Shown: piece after piece, positions 42,478-51,865 of the stretch
Numbering within the stretch: position 1 is the first letter of the stretch
Layout of the letters: each line of letters starts with the position of its first letter
Assembly: GCF_002007115.1 (NCBI RefSeq)
Contig: NZ_MVAD01000001.1
Location: 3,162,001-3,226,000, forward strand
DNA from: Massilia sp. KIM
GTDB taxonomy: Bacteria > Pseudomonadota > Gammaproteobacteria > Burkholderiales > Burkholderiaceae_D
Length of the DNA: 64,000 nucleotides
Direction: 5' to 3'
Position numbers and translations under genes: made by a program
Notes under the pieces: generated by a model
Databases searched by the model: none
What the model was told of the DNA's origin: nothing
What the model saw: only the letters and a program-made list of their open reading frames with translations

Positions 42478-45157
42478 CGCGCACCAGTTCCAGCTCGGCC
42501 TCCGGCACTTCGAGCACCAGTTCGTCGTGCACCTGCATCACCATGCGGGTGCCGAGCTTCTCGGTCTCGAGCCAGTTCTGGACCGCGATCATGGCCAGCT
42601 TGATCAGGTCCGCCGCCGTGCCCTGCATCGGCGCGTTGATCGCGGCGCGCTCGGCGCCGGCGCGGCGCGGGCCGTTGGGCGAATTGATCTCCGGGAGCCA
42701 GAGGCGGCGGCCGAACACGGTCTCGACGTAGCCGCGCGCCTTGGCCTGCAGGCGGGTCTCGTCCATGTACTGCTTCACGCCCGAGAAGCGGGCGAAATAG
42801 CGGTCGATGTAGCTGGCCGCCGCGCTGCGCTCGATGCCCAGGTTCTGGGCCAGGCCGAAGGCGCTCATGCCGTAGATCAGGCCGAAGTTGATGACCTTGG
42901 CGTAGCGCCGCTGCTCGCTCTGCACGTCGCCCGGGGCGATGCCGAAGATCTCGGCGGCGGTGGCGCGGTGGATGTCCTCCCCTTCCGCGAAGGCCTTGAG
43001 CATGGCCGCGTCGCCCGAGATGTGGGCCATGATGCGCAGCTCGATCTGCGAATAGTCGGCCGAGACGATCACGCTGCCCGGCGGCGCGACGAAGGCTTCG
43101 CGGATGCGCCGGCCCTCGGCGGTGCGCACCGGGATGTTCTGCAGGTTCGGGTCGTTCGAGGCCAGGCGGCCGGTGATGGCCACGGCCTGGGCGTAGTTGG
43201 TGTGCACGCGCCCGGTGCGCGGATTGACCATCTTGGGCAGCTTGTCGGTATAGGTCGACTTCAGCTTCGACAGGCCGCGGTGCTCGAGCAAAATCTTGGG
43301 CAGCGGGAAGTCCTCGGCCAGCTTCTGCAGCACCTCCTCGTCGGTCGAAGGCGCGCCGGTGGCGGTCTTCTTGATCACCGGGAGCTGCAGCTTGCCGAAG
43401 AAGATCTCGCCGATCTGCTTGGGCGAGCCGAGGTTGAAGGGGCCGCCGGCCAGCTCGTAGGCCTGCTGCTCCAGCTCCTGCATGCGCTTGCCCAGCTCGG
43501 CCGACTGCACTTCCAGCAGGGCGGCGTCGATCAGGACGCCGTTGCGCTCGATCTTCTGCAGCACCTCCATGGTCGGCATCTCGATGTTGCGGTAGATGTA
43601 GGTCAGGCCCTTGTCGCTCTCGACGTGGCCGAGCATGGCCTGGTGCAGGCGCAGGGTGATGTCGGAATCCTCGCCCGCGTATTCGGTGGCGCGCGCCAGC
43701 TCGACCTGGTCGAAGCAGATCTGGTTGGCGCCCTTGCCGCACACGTCGACGTAGGGGATGGTGGTGTAGCCCAGGTGGCGCATCGCCATGGTGTCCATGT
43801 CGTGCGGCTTGTGCGACTCGAACACGTAGGACTGCAGCAGGGTGTCGTGCACGATGCCGCGCAGCTGCACCCCGTGGTTGGCGAAGATGTGCATGTCGTA
43901 CTTCAGGTTCTGGCCGAGCTTGGGCTTGGCCGGGTTCTCCAGCCAGGGACGCATTTTCTCCAGCACGTGCTCGCGCGAGAGCTGGGTGGGCGCGCCGGCG
44001 TAGCGGTGGGCCACCGGGATGTAGGCGCCCTTGCCCGCTTCCACCGACAGCGAGATGCCCACCATCTCGGCGTTCATCGGCTCCAGCGAGGTGGTCTCGG
44101 TGTCGACCGAGGTCAGTTCGGCGGCGTCGACCAGGGCCAGCCATTTGTCGAGCTGCTCGTCGGTCAGCACGGTCTCGTATTCGCCCTTGATGACGGCCAT
44201 GCCCGGCAAGGTGCCGGACACGCCTTCGGGGGAATTGAGCGGCGCGCCATTCGGGCCAGAGCCGGCGGCGGGGGCCACGCCGGCGCTGGGACGCGGGGCG
44301 CCGCCCAGGTCGCGCAGCATGGTCTTGAAGCCGTAGCGCTGGAAGAAGTCGCGCAGGCCTTCGGCGTCCTCGGGGCGGCCGACCAGCGTCTCCTCGAAGG
44401 AGATCACGTGGGCCGCCAGGTCGCAGTCGGTCTTCACGGTGATCAGCTCGCGGCCGCGCGGCAGCCATTCGAGGGCGGCGCGCAGGTTCTCGCCGACCGC
44501 GCCGCTGATGCTGTGGGCGTTCTCGATCACGCCGTCGAGGGAGCCGTGCAGGGTCAGCCACTTGACCGCGGTCTTGGGGCCGCACTTGTTCACGCCCGGA
44601 ACGTTGTCGACGGTGTCGCCGATCAGGGTCAGGTAGTCGATGATGCGGTTGGGCGGCACGCCGAACTTGGCCAGCACCCCGGCCTCGTCGAGGCGGTCGT
44701 TGGTCATGGTGTTGATCAGCATGACCTTGTCGTTGACCAGCTGGGCCAGGTCCTTGTCGCCGGTCGAGATCACGGTCTTCATGCCGCGCGCATAGGCCTG
44801 GACCGCCAGGGTGCCGATCACGTCGTCGGCTTCGACGCCGTCGACCATCAGGATCGGCCAGCCCATCAGGCGCACCACCTCGTGGATCGGTTCGATCTGC
44901 TTGCCCAGGTCTTCCGGCATCGAGGCGCGGGTGGCCTTGTACTCGGGGTAGAGATCGTCGCGGAAGGTCTTGCCCTTGGCGTCGAACACGCAGGCGATGT
45001 AGGCCGCGGGGAAATCGGCGCGCAGGCGGCGCAGCATGTTGACCATGCCGTGCATGGCGCCGGTGGGGAAGCCGTCCGGGCTGCGCAGGTCGGGCAGCGC
45101 GTGGTAGGCGCGATAGAGATAACTGGAACCGTCAACGAGCAGCAGGGTATTGTCCAT
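42383..45157 (-). CDS. polA: DNA polymerase I
   Basis: This 924-residue protein has all three domains of PolA: an N-terminal 5'-3' exonuclease (VEADDVIGTLA, STGDKDLAQLV), a 3'-5' exonuclease with the DxE metal motif intact (SVDTETTS), and the polymerase with motif A (SADYSQIELRIMAH), motif B (KVINFGLIYGMS) and motif C (VHDELVLE). It fills gaps in repair and removes RNA primers. The start at 45157 (MDNTLLLVDGSSYLYR) is the universal family start. It ends in an antisense overlap with the PEP-CTERM gene. Confidence 0.98.
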   Translation of the reverse strand: MDNTLLLVDGSSYLYRAYHALPDLRSPDGFPTGAMHGMVNMLRRLRADFPAAYIACVFDAKGKTFRDDLYPEYKATRASMPEDLGKQIEPIHEVVRLMGWPILMVDGVEADDVIGTLAVQAYARGMKTVISTGDKDLAQLVNDKVMLINTMTNDRLDEAGVLAKFGVPPNRIIDYLTLIGDTVDNVPGVNKCGPKTAVKWLTLHGSLDGVIENAHSISGAVGENLRAALEWLPRGRELITVKTDCDLAAHVISFEETLVGRPEDAEGLRDFFQRYGFKTMLRDLGGAPRPSAGVAPAAGSGPNGAPLNSPEGVSGTLPGMAVIKGEYETVLTDEQLDKWLALVDAAELTSVDTETTSLEPMNAEMVGISLSVEAGKGAYIPVAHRYAGAPTQLSREHVLEKMRPWLENPAKPKLGQNLKYDMHIFANHGVQLRGIVHDTLLQSYVFESHKPHDMDTMAMRHLGYTTIPYVDVCGKGANQICFDQVELARATEYAGEDSDITLRLHQAMLGHVESDKGLTYIYRNIEMPTMEVLQKIERNGVLIDAALLEVQSAELGKRMQELEQQAYELAGGPFNLGSPKQIGEIFFGKLQLPVIKKTATGAPSTDEEVLQKLAEDFPLPKILLEHRGLSKLKSTYTDKLPKMVNPRTGRVHTNYAQAVAITGRLASNDPNLQNIPVRTAEGRRIREAFVAPPGSVIVSADYSQIELRIMAHISGDAAMLKAFAEGEDIHRATAAEIFGIAPGDVQSEQRRYAKVINFGLIYGMSAFGLAQNLGIERSAAASYIDRYFARFSGVKQYMDETRLQAKARGYVETVFGRRLWLPEINSPNGPRRAGAERAAINAPMQGTAADLIKLAMIAVQNWLETEKLGTRMVMQVHDELVLEVPEAELELVRVKLPELMAGVAKLDVPLLAETGVGRNWEEAH

Positions 45158-45357
45158 AGGGCGAGAATCTGGGTGAGGCGAAAGCGCCGGGCGGCGCGCC
45201 GGGTGAGCGGCATTATCGCAGAATCCGGCTTGGGAAAAGCACAAGGGAAGGCAGATCGGCAAGCCGGGAACTCTTCCTATATATAGGCTCCAGCACACTT
45301 TTCACAGGGAAGCGACGCTGTTTGTTAAAATGGTCTAAACGACACAAGGTGACCATC

Positions 45358-45816
45358 ATGCTGCGCTCTACCACCCGCTACGCCCTCCTGACGCTGTGCC
45401 TCCTGGCCCAAGCCGGTGTTGCCGGCGCTCAGCAGCAACCGCCCAGCCAGGAGCCGCCGAAACTCGACCGTATCGAGCCGGGCAGCGACGTGCCGGCCAC
45501 CACGATTCCGGGACGCGAACGCACGCGCATCACGGAAAAACGCCAGGGCGGCCAGGTGACCGAAGTGGAAGTGCAGAGCGGCCCCAGCCGCTACATCATG
45601 AAACCCAACGTTGCACCTGGGAATGCCCAACCGGGCGACGCCCAGAGCAGCGCGATCCGTGCCCCACAATGGCAGGTGATGGAGTTCGACATTGGCAACC
45701 CCAAGAAACAGGGAGCGACCGAGCAGCCGGTAGCCCCGGCCCCGGCCAAGCCCGGCGCGCCGGCGCGCGCCGACGTGCCGCCGCCTCCTCCGCTCGAACC
45801 GGCCCCGAAAAAATAA
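45358..45816 (+). CDS. DUF2782-type small periplasmic protein
   Basis: This 152-residue secreted protein has a signal peptide (about 1-24, ending AGVAGA), then a short conserved core (ITEKRQGGQVTEVEVQSGPSRYIMKP) typical of the DUF2782 proteins found next to polA and thrB in betaproteobacteria. It ends in a Pro/Ala/Lys-rich low-complexity tail. Function is unknown. The ATG at 45358 is preferred over 45322 because the signal peptide begins there and ACAAGGTGA precedes it. It is divergent from polA and 55 bases before thrB. Confidence 0.83.
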   Translation: MLRSTTRYALLTLCLLAQAGVAGAQQQPPSQEPPKLDRIEPGSDVPATTIPGRERTRITEKRQGGQVTEVEVQSGPSRYIMKPNVAPGNAQPGDAQSSAIRAPQWQVMEFDIGNPKKQGATEQPVAPAPAKPGAPARADVPPPPPLEPAPKK

Positions 45817-45871
45817 GCCTGCGCGCGCCGGCGTGGCGCGTGCGATCCCCCACCTGACTTTTTGCTAGCAC

Positions 45872-46831
45872 ATGGCAGTTTTCACCGCGGTCTCGCTGGA
45901 CGACCTTACCCAGTGGATCAAGCAGTACCCTCTCGGCCGGGCGCTCCGGCTCGAAGGCATCTCTTCCGGTATCGACAACAGCAACTTCTTCCTGAGCACC
46001 GAGGCAGGAGAGTATGTCCTCACCATCTTCGAAAACCTCAGCTTCGCCCAACTGCCCTTCTACGTGCAGCTGATGCGCCATCTGGCCGAGCGCGGCATCC
46101 CGGTGCCGGCGCCGGTGGCCACGCTTGACGGCGAGCTGGTGGTGGCCCTGCACGGCAAGCCGGCGATCGTGGTCAGCCGCCTGAGCGGCGCGTCCCAGCT
46201 GGGCCCGCAGCCGGTGCACTGCGCCGAAGTGGGCCGCATGCTGGCGCGCATGCACCTGGCGGCGCGCAACTTCGCCTTGCAGCAGCCGAATCTTCGCGGG
46301 CTGGACTGGATCGCCGCCACCGCGCCCAAGGTGCTGCCCTTCCTGAGCGCGCCCGAGGCCGAGCTGCTGCGCGCCGAAGTCGCCTTCCAGCAGGCGTTCG
46401 CCGCCGGTCCCGTGTACGCGCAACTGGCGCGCGGGCCGGTGCACGCCGACCTGTTCCGCAACAACGTGATGTTCGAGGGCGACCGCCTGAGCGGCTGCTT
46501 CGACTTTTATTTCGCCGGCTGCGACACCTGGCTGTTCGACGTCGCCGTCACCGTCAACGACTGGTGCGTCGACCTGGCCACGGGCGTGCTCGACCCCGAG
46601 CGCGTGCGCGCCCTGCTCGACGCCTACCACGCCGTGCGCCCGTTCACGACGGAGGAACAGCAGGCCTGGCTGCCGATGCTGCGCGCCGGCGCCTTGCGAT
46701 TCTGGCTGTCGCGCCTGTACGATCTGCATTGTCCGCGTGCGGCGGAACTGCTTACGCCGCACGACCCCACCCATTTTGAACGCATCCTGCGCGAACGCAT
46801 CGCACACGGCGCGCCTTTGCTGCCCACATGA
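45872..46831 (+). CDS. thrB: Homoserine kinase, type II (ThrB of the APH fold)
   Basis: This 319-residue kinase phosphorylates homoserine for threonine synthesis. It has the aminoglycoside-phosphotransferase-like fold: an N-terminal [29 protein letters not shown]-binding region, the catalytic [14 protein letters not shown] loop around residue 190, and the metal-binding [16 protein letters not shown]. The family start MAVFTAVS is at 45872. The stop overlaps the next gene by four bases. Confidence 0.95.
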   Translation: MAVFTAVSLDDLTQWIKQYPLGRALRLEGISSGIDNSNFFLSTEAGEYVLTIFENLSFAQLPFYVQLMRHLAERGIPVPAPVATLDGELVVALHGKPAIVVSRLSGASQLGPQPVHCAEVGRMLARMHLAARNFALQQPNLRGLDWIAATAPKVLPFLSAPEAELLRAEVAFQQAFAAGPVYAQLARGPVHADLFRNNVMFEGDRLSGCFDFYFAGCDTWLFDVAVTVNDWCVDLATGVLDPERVRALLDAYHAVRPFTTEEQQAWLPMLRAGALRFWLSRLYDLHCPRAAELLTPHDPTHFERILRERIAHGAPLLPT

Positions 46832-47607
46832 ACAATATGCCCGCAATTACCGGTTGGTCCTGGCTCAAGCAAGGGGCTGGCCTGTTCCGCCGCCAGCCGG
46901 CGGCGCTGACCACCCTGCTGTTCGCCAACATCCTGATCAGCATCGGCATCAGCGCCGTGCCCTTGCTGGGACCAATGATCGCGGTGGTCCTGATTCCCTC
47001 GTTCTCGATGGCCTTCATGCAGGCCTGCCTGATGATCGAGAACGGGCAGCGGGTCTCGCCCGCGGTGCTGCTGACGGGCTTTCGCAAGCCGGCGGTGATA
47101 GCGCTGTGCAAGGTGGGCCTGATCTACCTGGGCGTGTCGCTGCTGCTGGCCCTGGTCACCCGCTTCACGCTCGACCCCAACTTCTGGGAACAGGTGGCGC
47201 GCCAGAGCCGCGACGGCGGGCAGCCGCAGGTGACCGGCTCGGACCTGCTGGCAATGTTCTCGATCGTGGTGCTGAACGTGGCGGCGCTGATGGCGCTGTG
47301 CTTCGCGGCGCCGCTGACCTACTGGCAGAAGATGACGCCCTTCAAGGCGACCTTCTACAGCTTCTTCGCGGTGCTGCGCAGCGCGCGGGTGTTCATCGTG
47401 CTGCTGATGGCGTGGTTCGCGCTGTTCTTCGCGATCACCATGGTGCTGACGGCGCTGCTGGGCGGGAGCAGCGTGGCCAGGGTCTTGATCATGTGGCTGA
47501 TCTTCCTGTTCGTGCTGCTGCTGCAGTGTTCGATGTATGCGGGGTATCGGGAGATTTTCGGGAAGCCGCAGGATGGGGATGCGGCGAAGGTGGACCTGAC
47601 CAAGTAA
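46828..47607 (+). CDS. BPSS1780-family multi-pass membrane protein
   Basis: This 259-residue inner-membrane protein has about six hydrophobic segments with the conserved start [19 protein letters not shown]. It belongs to a family widespread next to homoserine kinase genes in betaproteobacteria; its function is unknown. The start overlaps the thrB stop by four bases (ATGA), so the pair is translationally coupled. The gene ends just before the tandem-repeat region. Confidence 0.85.
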   Translation: MNNMPAITGWSWLKQGAGLFRRQPAALTTLLFANILISIGISAVPLLGPMIAVVLIPSFSMAFMQACLMIENGQRVSPAVLLTGFRKPAVIALCKVGLIYLGVSLLLALVTRFTLDPNFWEQVARQSRDGGQPQVTGSDLLAMFSIVVLNVAALMALCFAAPLTYWQKMTPFKATFYSFFAVLRSARVFIVLLMAWFALFFAITMVLTALLGGSSVARVLIMWLIFLFVLLLQCSMYAGYREIFGKPQDGDAAKVDLTK

Positions 47608-47656
47608 GCCTGTTCCCGGCAGCCCTTCAGCCGACGGCTTGAATTAGACCGCCGGC

Positions 47657-47704
47657 TTCAGAACGTCATTCAGAACATCATTCAGAACGTCATTCAGAAC
47701 GTCA
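47657..47704. repeat. Four tandem 12-bp repeats (TTCAGAACGTCA)
   Basis: Four head-to-tail units, three identical and one with a single G-to-A change, run directly into the left arm of the REP palindrome. The shared ACGTCA at the REP edge suggests the array grew from that edge. It is non-coding and lies between the membrane-protein gene and the UvrD helicase gene. Confidence 0.9.
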
Positions 47705-47806
47705 TCCCGGCGAAGGCCGGGATCCAAGTCTGTTGCGTTGCCAAACGCGTCAAGCGCAGGGGAAATGCGGGCAAACTTGGATCCCGGCCTTCGCCGGGAT
47801 GACGTT
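47698..47806. repeat. REP-type palindrome with perfect 32-bp arms
   Basis: The left arm (47698-47729) and right arm (47775-47806) are exact reverse complements around a 45-base spacer. Each arm contains the hairpin TCCCGGCGAAGGCCGGGA. It is the best-preserved copy of the family in this window. It is bordered on the left by the 12-bp array and on the right by the 21-bp array. Confidence 0.88.
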
Positions 47807-48030
47807 TACGCGCCGCGGGATGACATCGACACGCCGTGGGATGACGTTGACGCGCCGAGGGATGAGGTTGACGCGCTGCGGGATGACGTCGACGCGCTGC
47901 GGGATGACGTCGACGCGCTGCGGGATGACGTCGACGCGCTGCGGGATGACGCCGACGCGTTGCGGGATGACGTCGACGCGCCGCAAAATGACGTCGAGGC
48001 GCTGCAGGATGACGTCGACGCGCCGCAGAT
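47801..48030. repeat. Eleven tandem ~21-bp repeats next to the REP palindrome
   Basis: Units begin GACGTCGACGCG and end GGGAT. Units 5-7 (47885-47947) are identical, the outer units diverge, and the last is 20 bases. The first unit overlaps the REP arm edge GATGACGT. The length is a multiple of three, so several frames are open; the plus frame would read heptads of DDVDALR. It ends 29 bases before the helicase stop. It is probably a minisatellite with variable copy number; coding is unsupported. Confidence 0.92.
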
Positions 48031-48059
48031 GAGCTTGCAGCGCTGCGGGAGGCTGCTTT

Positions 48060-50378
48060 TTAGCGCGACAAACGCTCCAGCTTCGCCACCGACAGGTCCA
48101 GCACCTTCATCCCCGCCGCGCCGAAGTTGATCTGGGCGCGCGCCGCCCCTGCCCCACCTTCGATGTTGACGATCACGCCCTCGCCGAACTTGGCGTGCGC
48201 CACCGTCTCGCCCACGCGCCAGCCGGAGCCGTTGCCATTGCTGGACTTCTGCGTGATCTGCTGCGCGATGCGGTTGTCGGTTCCGTTGCGGAACTCGGCG
48301 TCGTCCCAGGCCGTCTGCGACTTGCGCCCGGCGAACCAGTTGGTCTGCACGCGCGGCGACAGCCACTTGAGGGCCTCTTCCGGCAGCTCTTCAAGGAAGC
48401 GCGACTTCATGTTGAAGCGGGTCTGGCCGTGCAGCATGCGCTGCTGGGTGAAGCTCATGTACAAACGCCGGCGCGCACGGGTGATCGCCACGTACATCAG
48501 GCGCCGCTCCTCGTCCAGTCCATCGGCTTCGCGCGCACTGCTCTCGTGCGGGAACAGGCCCTCCTCCAGGCCGGTGATGAACACGGCGTCGAACTCCAGG
48601 CCCTTGGCCGAGTGCACCGTCATCAGCTGCAGCGCGTCCTGGCCGGCCTGGGCCTGGGCGTCGCCCGCCTCCAGCGAGGCATGGGTCAGGAAGGCCGACA
48701 GCGGCGACATCACGGCCGGCAGCGGCGCGCCGCCGTCCAGCACCTCGATGCCGTCCGCGTCGAGCAGGGCTTCGCCGGCCTGGGCCTGGGACGGCGGCCC
48801 GAGGTGGGCCGGCGCGCCGATGCCGTAGCCTTCTTCCTGCACGAACTGGGCGGCGGCGTTGACCATCTGCTCCAGGTTCTCGATGCGGTCCGCGCCTTCT
48901 TTCTCGTTCTGGTAATGCTGCAGCAGGCCGCTGCGCTCCAGCACCACGCGCACCAGCTCCGGCAGCGCCAGCTGCTGGGTCTCGAAGCGCGCCGACTCGA
49001 CCAGCTTGACGAAGCTGCCGAGCGAGGAACCGGCCTTGCCGGTCATGTAGGGCACCGCCGCATACAGCGAAATGCCGTAGCTGTCGGCCGCCATCTGGAG
49101 CTGCTCGATCGAGCGCGCGCCGATGCCGCGCGTGGGGAAGTTCACCACGCGCAGGAAGGCCGAGTCGTTGTGCGGATTGTCCATCAGCTGCAGGTAGGCG
49201 ATGGCGTGCTTGACCTCGGCGCGCTGGAAGTAGCGCAGGCCGCCGTACACGGTGTACGGCAGGCCGGCCGCGAACAGCGCATGCTCGATCACCCGGCTCT
49301 GTGCATTGGAGCGGTAGAGGATCGCGATCTCGCTGCGCGGGACGCCGTCGGCCATCAGGCTCTTGGCTTCCTCGATGATCCACTGCGCTTCCTCGAGGTC
49401 GGACGAGGCTTCGTAGATGCGCACCTGTTCGCCCTGGCCGGCGTCCGTGCGCAGGTTCTTGCCCAGGCGCTTGGCGTTGTTGGCGATCAGGTAGTTGGCG
49501 CTGTCGAGGATGTGGCCGTGCGAGCGGTAGTTCTGCTCCAGCTTGATCAGGTTCCTCACCTCGAAGTCGCGCTCGAAGGCGGTCATGTTGCCGACGTTGG
49601 CGCCGCGGAAGGCATAGATGCTCTGGTCGTCGTCGCCCACCGCGAACAGCGCGCCGCCGCCACCCTCGCCCTGCCCGGCCAGCAGTTTGAGCAGGTTGTA
49701 CTGCAAATCGTTGGTGTCCTGGAACTCGTCGACCAGGATGTGGCGGAAGCGGATCTGGTAATGATGGCGCAGCGGCTGGTTGCGCGACAGCAGCTCGTAG
49801 GTGCGCAGCAGCAGCTCGGCGAAATCGACCACGCCTTCGCGCTGGCATTGCTGGTCGTAGAGCTCGTACAGCTCGACCATGCGGCGCTCGATCGGATCGT
49901 AGGCCTCGACCTGGCCGGCGCGCAGACCCTGCTCCTTGCAGTTGTTGATGAAGTACATCAGGTTCTTGGCCGGGTACTTCTCGTCGTCGACATTGTGCGC
50001 CTTGAGCATGCGCTTGATGAGCGACAACTGATCTTGCGAGTCGAGGATCTGGAAGGTCTGGGGCAAGGCCGCGTCGCGGTAATGGGTGCGCAGCAGGCGG
50101 TTGCACAGGCCGTGGAAGGTGCCGATCCACATGCCGCGGGTATTCACCGGCAGCATCGCGGACAGGCGGGTCAGCATCTCCTTCGCCGCCTTGTTCGTGA
50201 AGGTCACGGCCATGATGCCGGCAGGCGACACTTGGCCGGTCTGGATCAGCCAGGCGATGCGCGTGGTCAGCACACGCGTCTTGCCGGAGCCGGCGCCCGC
50301 GAGGATCAGCGCACTCTGCGGTGGCAAGGTAACGGCGGCAAGTTGCTCGGGATTGAGGTTGTGAAGGAGGTTCTGCAT
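48060..50378 (-). CDS. uvrD: UvrD/PcrA-type superfamily 1 DNA helicase
   Basis: This 772-residue ATP-dependent 3'-5' helicase acts in nucleotide-excision and mismatch repair and in clearing stalled forks. Motif I is AGAGSGKT, motif II is DEFQDTN, motif III is VGDDDQSIYAFRGA, and later motifs include TVHSAKGLEFD and ITRARRRLY. The C-terminal Tudor-like domain (VGETVAHAKFGEGVIVN) that contacts RNA polymerase in UvrD/PcrA is present. A probable LexA box lies about 40-60 bases upstream. The gene ends at the minisatellite region. Confidence 0.96.
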   Translation of the reverse strand: MQNLLHNLNPEQLAAVTLPPQSALILAGAGSGKTRVLTTRIAWLIQTGQVSPAGIMAVTFTNKAAKEMLTRLSAMLPVNTRGMWIGTFHGLCNRLLRTHYRDAALPQTFQILDSQDQLSLIKRMLKAHNVDDEKYPAKNLMYFINNCKEQGLRAGQVEAYDPIERRMVELYELYDQQCQREGVVDFAELLLRTYELLSRNQPLRHHYQIRFRHILVDEFQDTNDLQYNLLKLLAGQGEGGGGALFAVGDDDQSIYAFRGANVGNMTAFERDFEVRNLIKLEQNYRSHGHILDSANYLIANNAKRLGKNLRTDAGQGEQVRIYEASSDLEEAQWIIEEAKSLMADGVPRSEIAILYRSNAQSRVIEHALFAAGLPYTVYGGLRYFQRAEVKHAIAYLQLMDNPHNDSAFLRVVNFPTRGIGARSIEQLQMAADSYGISLYAAVPYMTGKAGSSLGSFVKLVESARFETQQLALPELVRVVLERSGLLQHYQNEKEGADRIENLEQMVNAAAQFVQEEGYGIGAPAHLGPPSQAQAGEALLDADGIEVLDGGAPLPAVMSPLSAFLTHASLEAGDAQAQAGQDALQLMTVHSAKGLEFDAVFITGLEEGLFPHESSAREADGLDEERRLMYVAITRARRRLYMSFTQQRMLHGQTRFNMKSRFLEELPEEALKWLSPRVQTNWFAGRKSQTAWDDAEFRNGTDNRIAQQITQKSSNGNGSGWRVGETVAHAKFGEGVIVNIEGGAGAARAQINFGAAGMKVLDLSVAKLERLSR

Positions 50379-50418
50379 CCGCCAATTATACCGCCGGGGT
50401 GCCGGGCCTGCCTGCTAC

Positions 50419-50438
50419 CCATGTATGGAAATACAGTA
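50419..50438. promoter_or_regulatory. Probable LexA (SOS) box upstream of uvrD
   Basis: Read on the minus strand the site is TACTGTATTTCCATACATGG. It matches the proteobacterial LexA consensus CTGT-N8-ACAG except for the last base, and its A/T-rich core and flanking TA are as expected. It lies 41-60 bases before the uvrD ATG at 50378, where a promoter should be. SOS control of uvrD is known in E. coli; it is inferred here. Confidence 0.62.
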
Positions 50439-50502
50439 TTTTTTAGGCGAGCGGCGTGGCTTTTTTGACCACATTGAGCGCACGCCAAGATCCCGTGCGG
50501 GG

Positions 50503-50922
50503 CTAGACCTCCTCCTCGCCCAGGCCCGCCGATCGGGTGGACGGATAGGCCGGCAGGCCGTCGCACTGGGGCATCCAGTGCAGGCGGCTGCGCACGAAGG
50601 TGTGGTCGCCCGGCGGCACCCGGTTGGGGTCGTCGAGGCTGGCGGTGGCGACGTCGATTTCTTCCGGCCAGCGGCTGTCCTGGAAAGTGAGCGTGGTGCC
50701 GCAGGTGGGGCAGAAGCTGCGCTCGATGCCGGGGCTGGAGCCGAAGCGCGCCGGTTCCCCGCCCAGCCATGTCAGATCGGTGCTGGCCACGCTGAACCAG
50801 GCCAGTGCCGGTGCGCCGGATATCCTGCGGCAATCGGTGCAATGACACAGCGTGCTGTTGAAAGGCATGCCCTGCGCTTCGTAGCGCACGGCCCCGCAAA
50901 AACATCCGCCTTGCAAGCTCAT
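50503..50922 (-). CDS. GFA family zinc-binding protein
   Basis: This 139-residue protein has the GFA (glutathione-dependent formaldehyde-activating enzyme-like) fold, with zinc ligands in GGCFCGAV, CHCTDCRR and FCPTCGTTL. GFA proteins are often misnamed S-hydroxymethylglutathione synthases; most have unknown activity. A formaldehyde dehydrogenase gene (adhC) lies 3 kb away but is not linked in one operon. The start at 50922 (MSLQGGCFCG) follows GGGAGGAG; an upstream ATG is less likely. Confidence 0.88.
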   Translation of the reverse strand: MSLQGGCFCGAVRYEAQGMPFNSTLCHCTDCRRISGAPALAWFSVASTDLTWLGGEPARFGSSPGIERSFCPTCGTTLTFQDSRWPEEIDVATASLDDPNRVPPGDHTFVRSRLHWMPQCDGLPAYPSTRSAGLGEEEV

Positions 50923-51155
50923 CCGTTTCTCCTCCCACCGTAAAACCGGGCTCAACCATACGGCGCGAGCCCAGGGGACCACAGCCTTCCGCGCGCCGCC
51001 TGATTGTCTTTTCGCTTATTTTAACCAGAGATACGCGACATATTCGCGTGGCCCGTCGTACCAACATCGTACGAAGCAACGCCCCGCATGCGCACAGGTA
51101 CGGGCCTATCCAATGCTCGCATGCGGCGCGGCTTCCTGCCCTTAGGAGATCAGAA

Positions 51156-51701
51156 ATGCTCAATCGCGTGGTTACCGTAGCAGCGCTCGCCGTGGGTGGC
51201 GTGCTGCTGTCGAAACAATTGAAGAAAAATCGTGGCTTTGGCGCCAGCTCGTCGATCGTGGAAACGATCGAAGTCAACGTGCCGGTCAGCACCGCCTACA
51301 ACCAGTGGACGCAGTTCGAAGACTTCCCGCAGTTCATGAAGAGCGTCAAAGAGATCCGCCAGCTGGACGACAAGCACCTGCACTGGAAAGCCAACGTGGC
51401 CGGCGAAGACAAGGAATGGGACGCCGAGATCACCGAGCAGATTCCGGACAAGCGCATCGCCTGGCGCAGCGTGACCGGCGTGAAGAACGGCGGCGTGGTG
51501 ACCTTCCACAAGATCTCGGACAACTGCACCCGCATCGCCCTGCAGATGGACTACGAGCCGGACGGCCCGCTGGAAGCCCTCGGCGACGCCTTCGGCGCCG
51601 TGCGCATGGAAGCGCGTGCGAATCTGTCGAACTTCAAGGAACTGCTGGAGAAGCGCGGGTCGGAGACCGGCGCCTGGCGTGGGAAGATCAGCCAGCACTG
51701 A
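51156..51701 (+). CDS. SRPBCC-domain protein (cyclase/dehydrase-like)
   Basis: This 181-residue protein has an N-terminal hydrophobic segment (about residues 3-20, VVTVAALAVGGVLLS) that probably anchors it in the membrane. The START/SRPBCC hydrophobic-ligand fold follows (VETIEVNVPVSTAYNQWTQFEDFPQFM and the C-terminal FKELLEKRG). The family binds lipids, polyketides or quinones, and many members are stress-induced; the ligand is unknown. The ATG at 51156 follows TAGGAGAT. It stands alone, and a REP element follows its end. Confidence 0.85.
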   Translation: MLNRVVTVAALAVGGVLLSKQLKKNRGFGASSSIVETIEVNVPVSTAYNQWTQFEDFPQFMKSVKEIRQLDDKHLHWKANVAGEDKEWDAEITEQIPDKRIAWRSVTGVKNGGVVTFHKISDNCTRIALQMDYEPDGPLEALGDAFGAVRMEARANLSNFKELLEKRGSETGAWRGKISQH

Positions 51702-51730
51702 GACTGAGCGTCTTGCTTAGTTGCCCTTAG

Positions 51731-51844
51731 CACGTCGTTCCCGGCACTGCCGGAAACGACTCCCCGCGGAGGCGGGGACCCAGGTTCTGTGTGCGTTATC
51801 GAAACGTTTGCAAACTTGGGTTCCCGCCTACGCGGGAACGACGG
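51731..51844. repeat. REP-type inverted repeat pair, diverged
   Basis: The left side (about 51731-51799) holds two GC-rich hairpins, the second followed by ACCCAGGTT. The right side (about 51810-51844) reads AAACTTGGGTTCCCGCC, then CGCGGGAACGACGG. The layout matches the other REP pairs but arm sequences have drifted (CCCGC in place of CCCGG). It lies between convergent genes ending at 51701 and 51866. Confidence 0.7.
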
Positions 51845-51865
51845 TCTTTAGGCCGAGGATTCAAT

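Noticed and set aside
42386..45286. 966-codon frame opposite polA
   Set aside because: Antisense shadow; polA is unambiguous and the product has no recognisable domain.
47801..48030. CRISPR array
   Set aside because: Units are contiguous ~21-bp tandem repeats without unique spacers, and no cas genes are nearby.
47738..48130. Plus-strand open frame encoding DDVDALR heptads through the minisatellite
   Set aside because: The repeat unit length is a multiple of three and GC-rich, so several frames on both strands stay open. There is no ribosome-binding site, and the frame runs over the uvrD 3' end.
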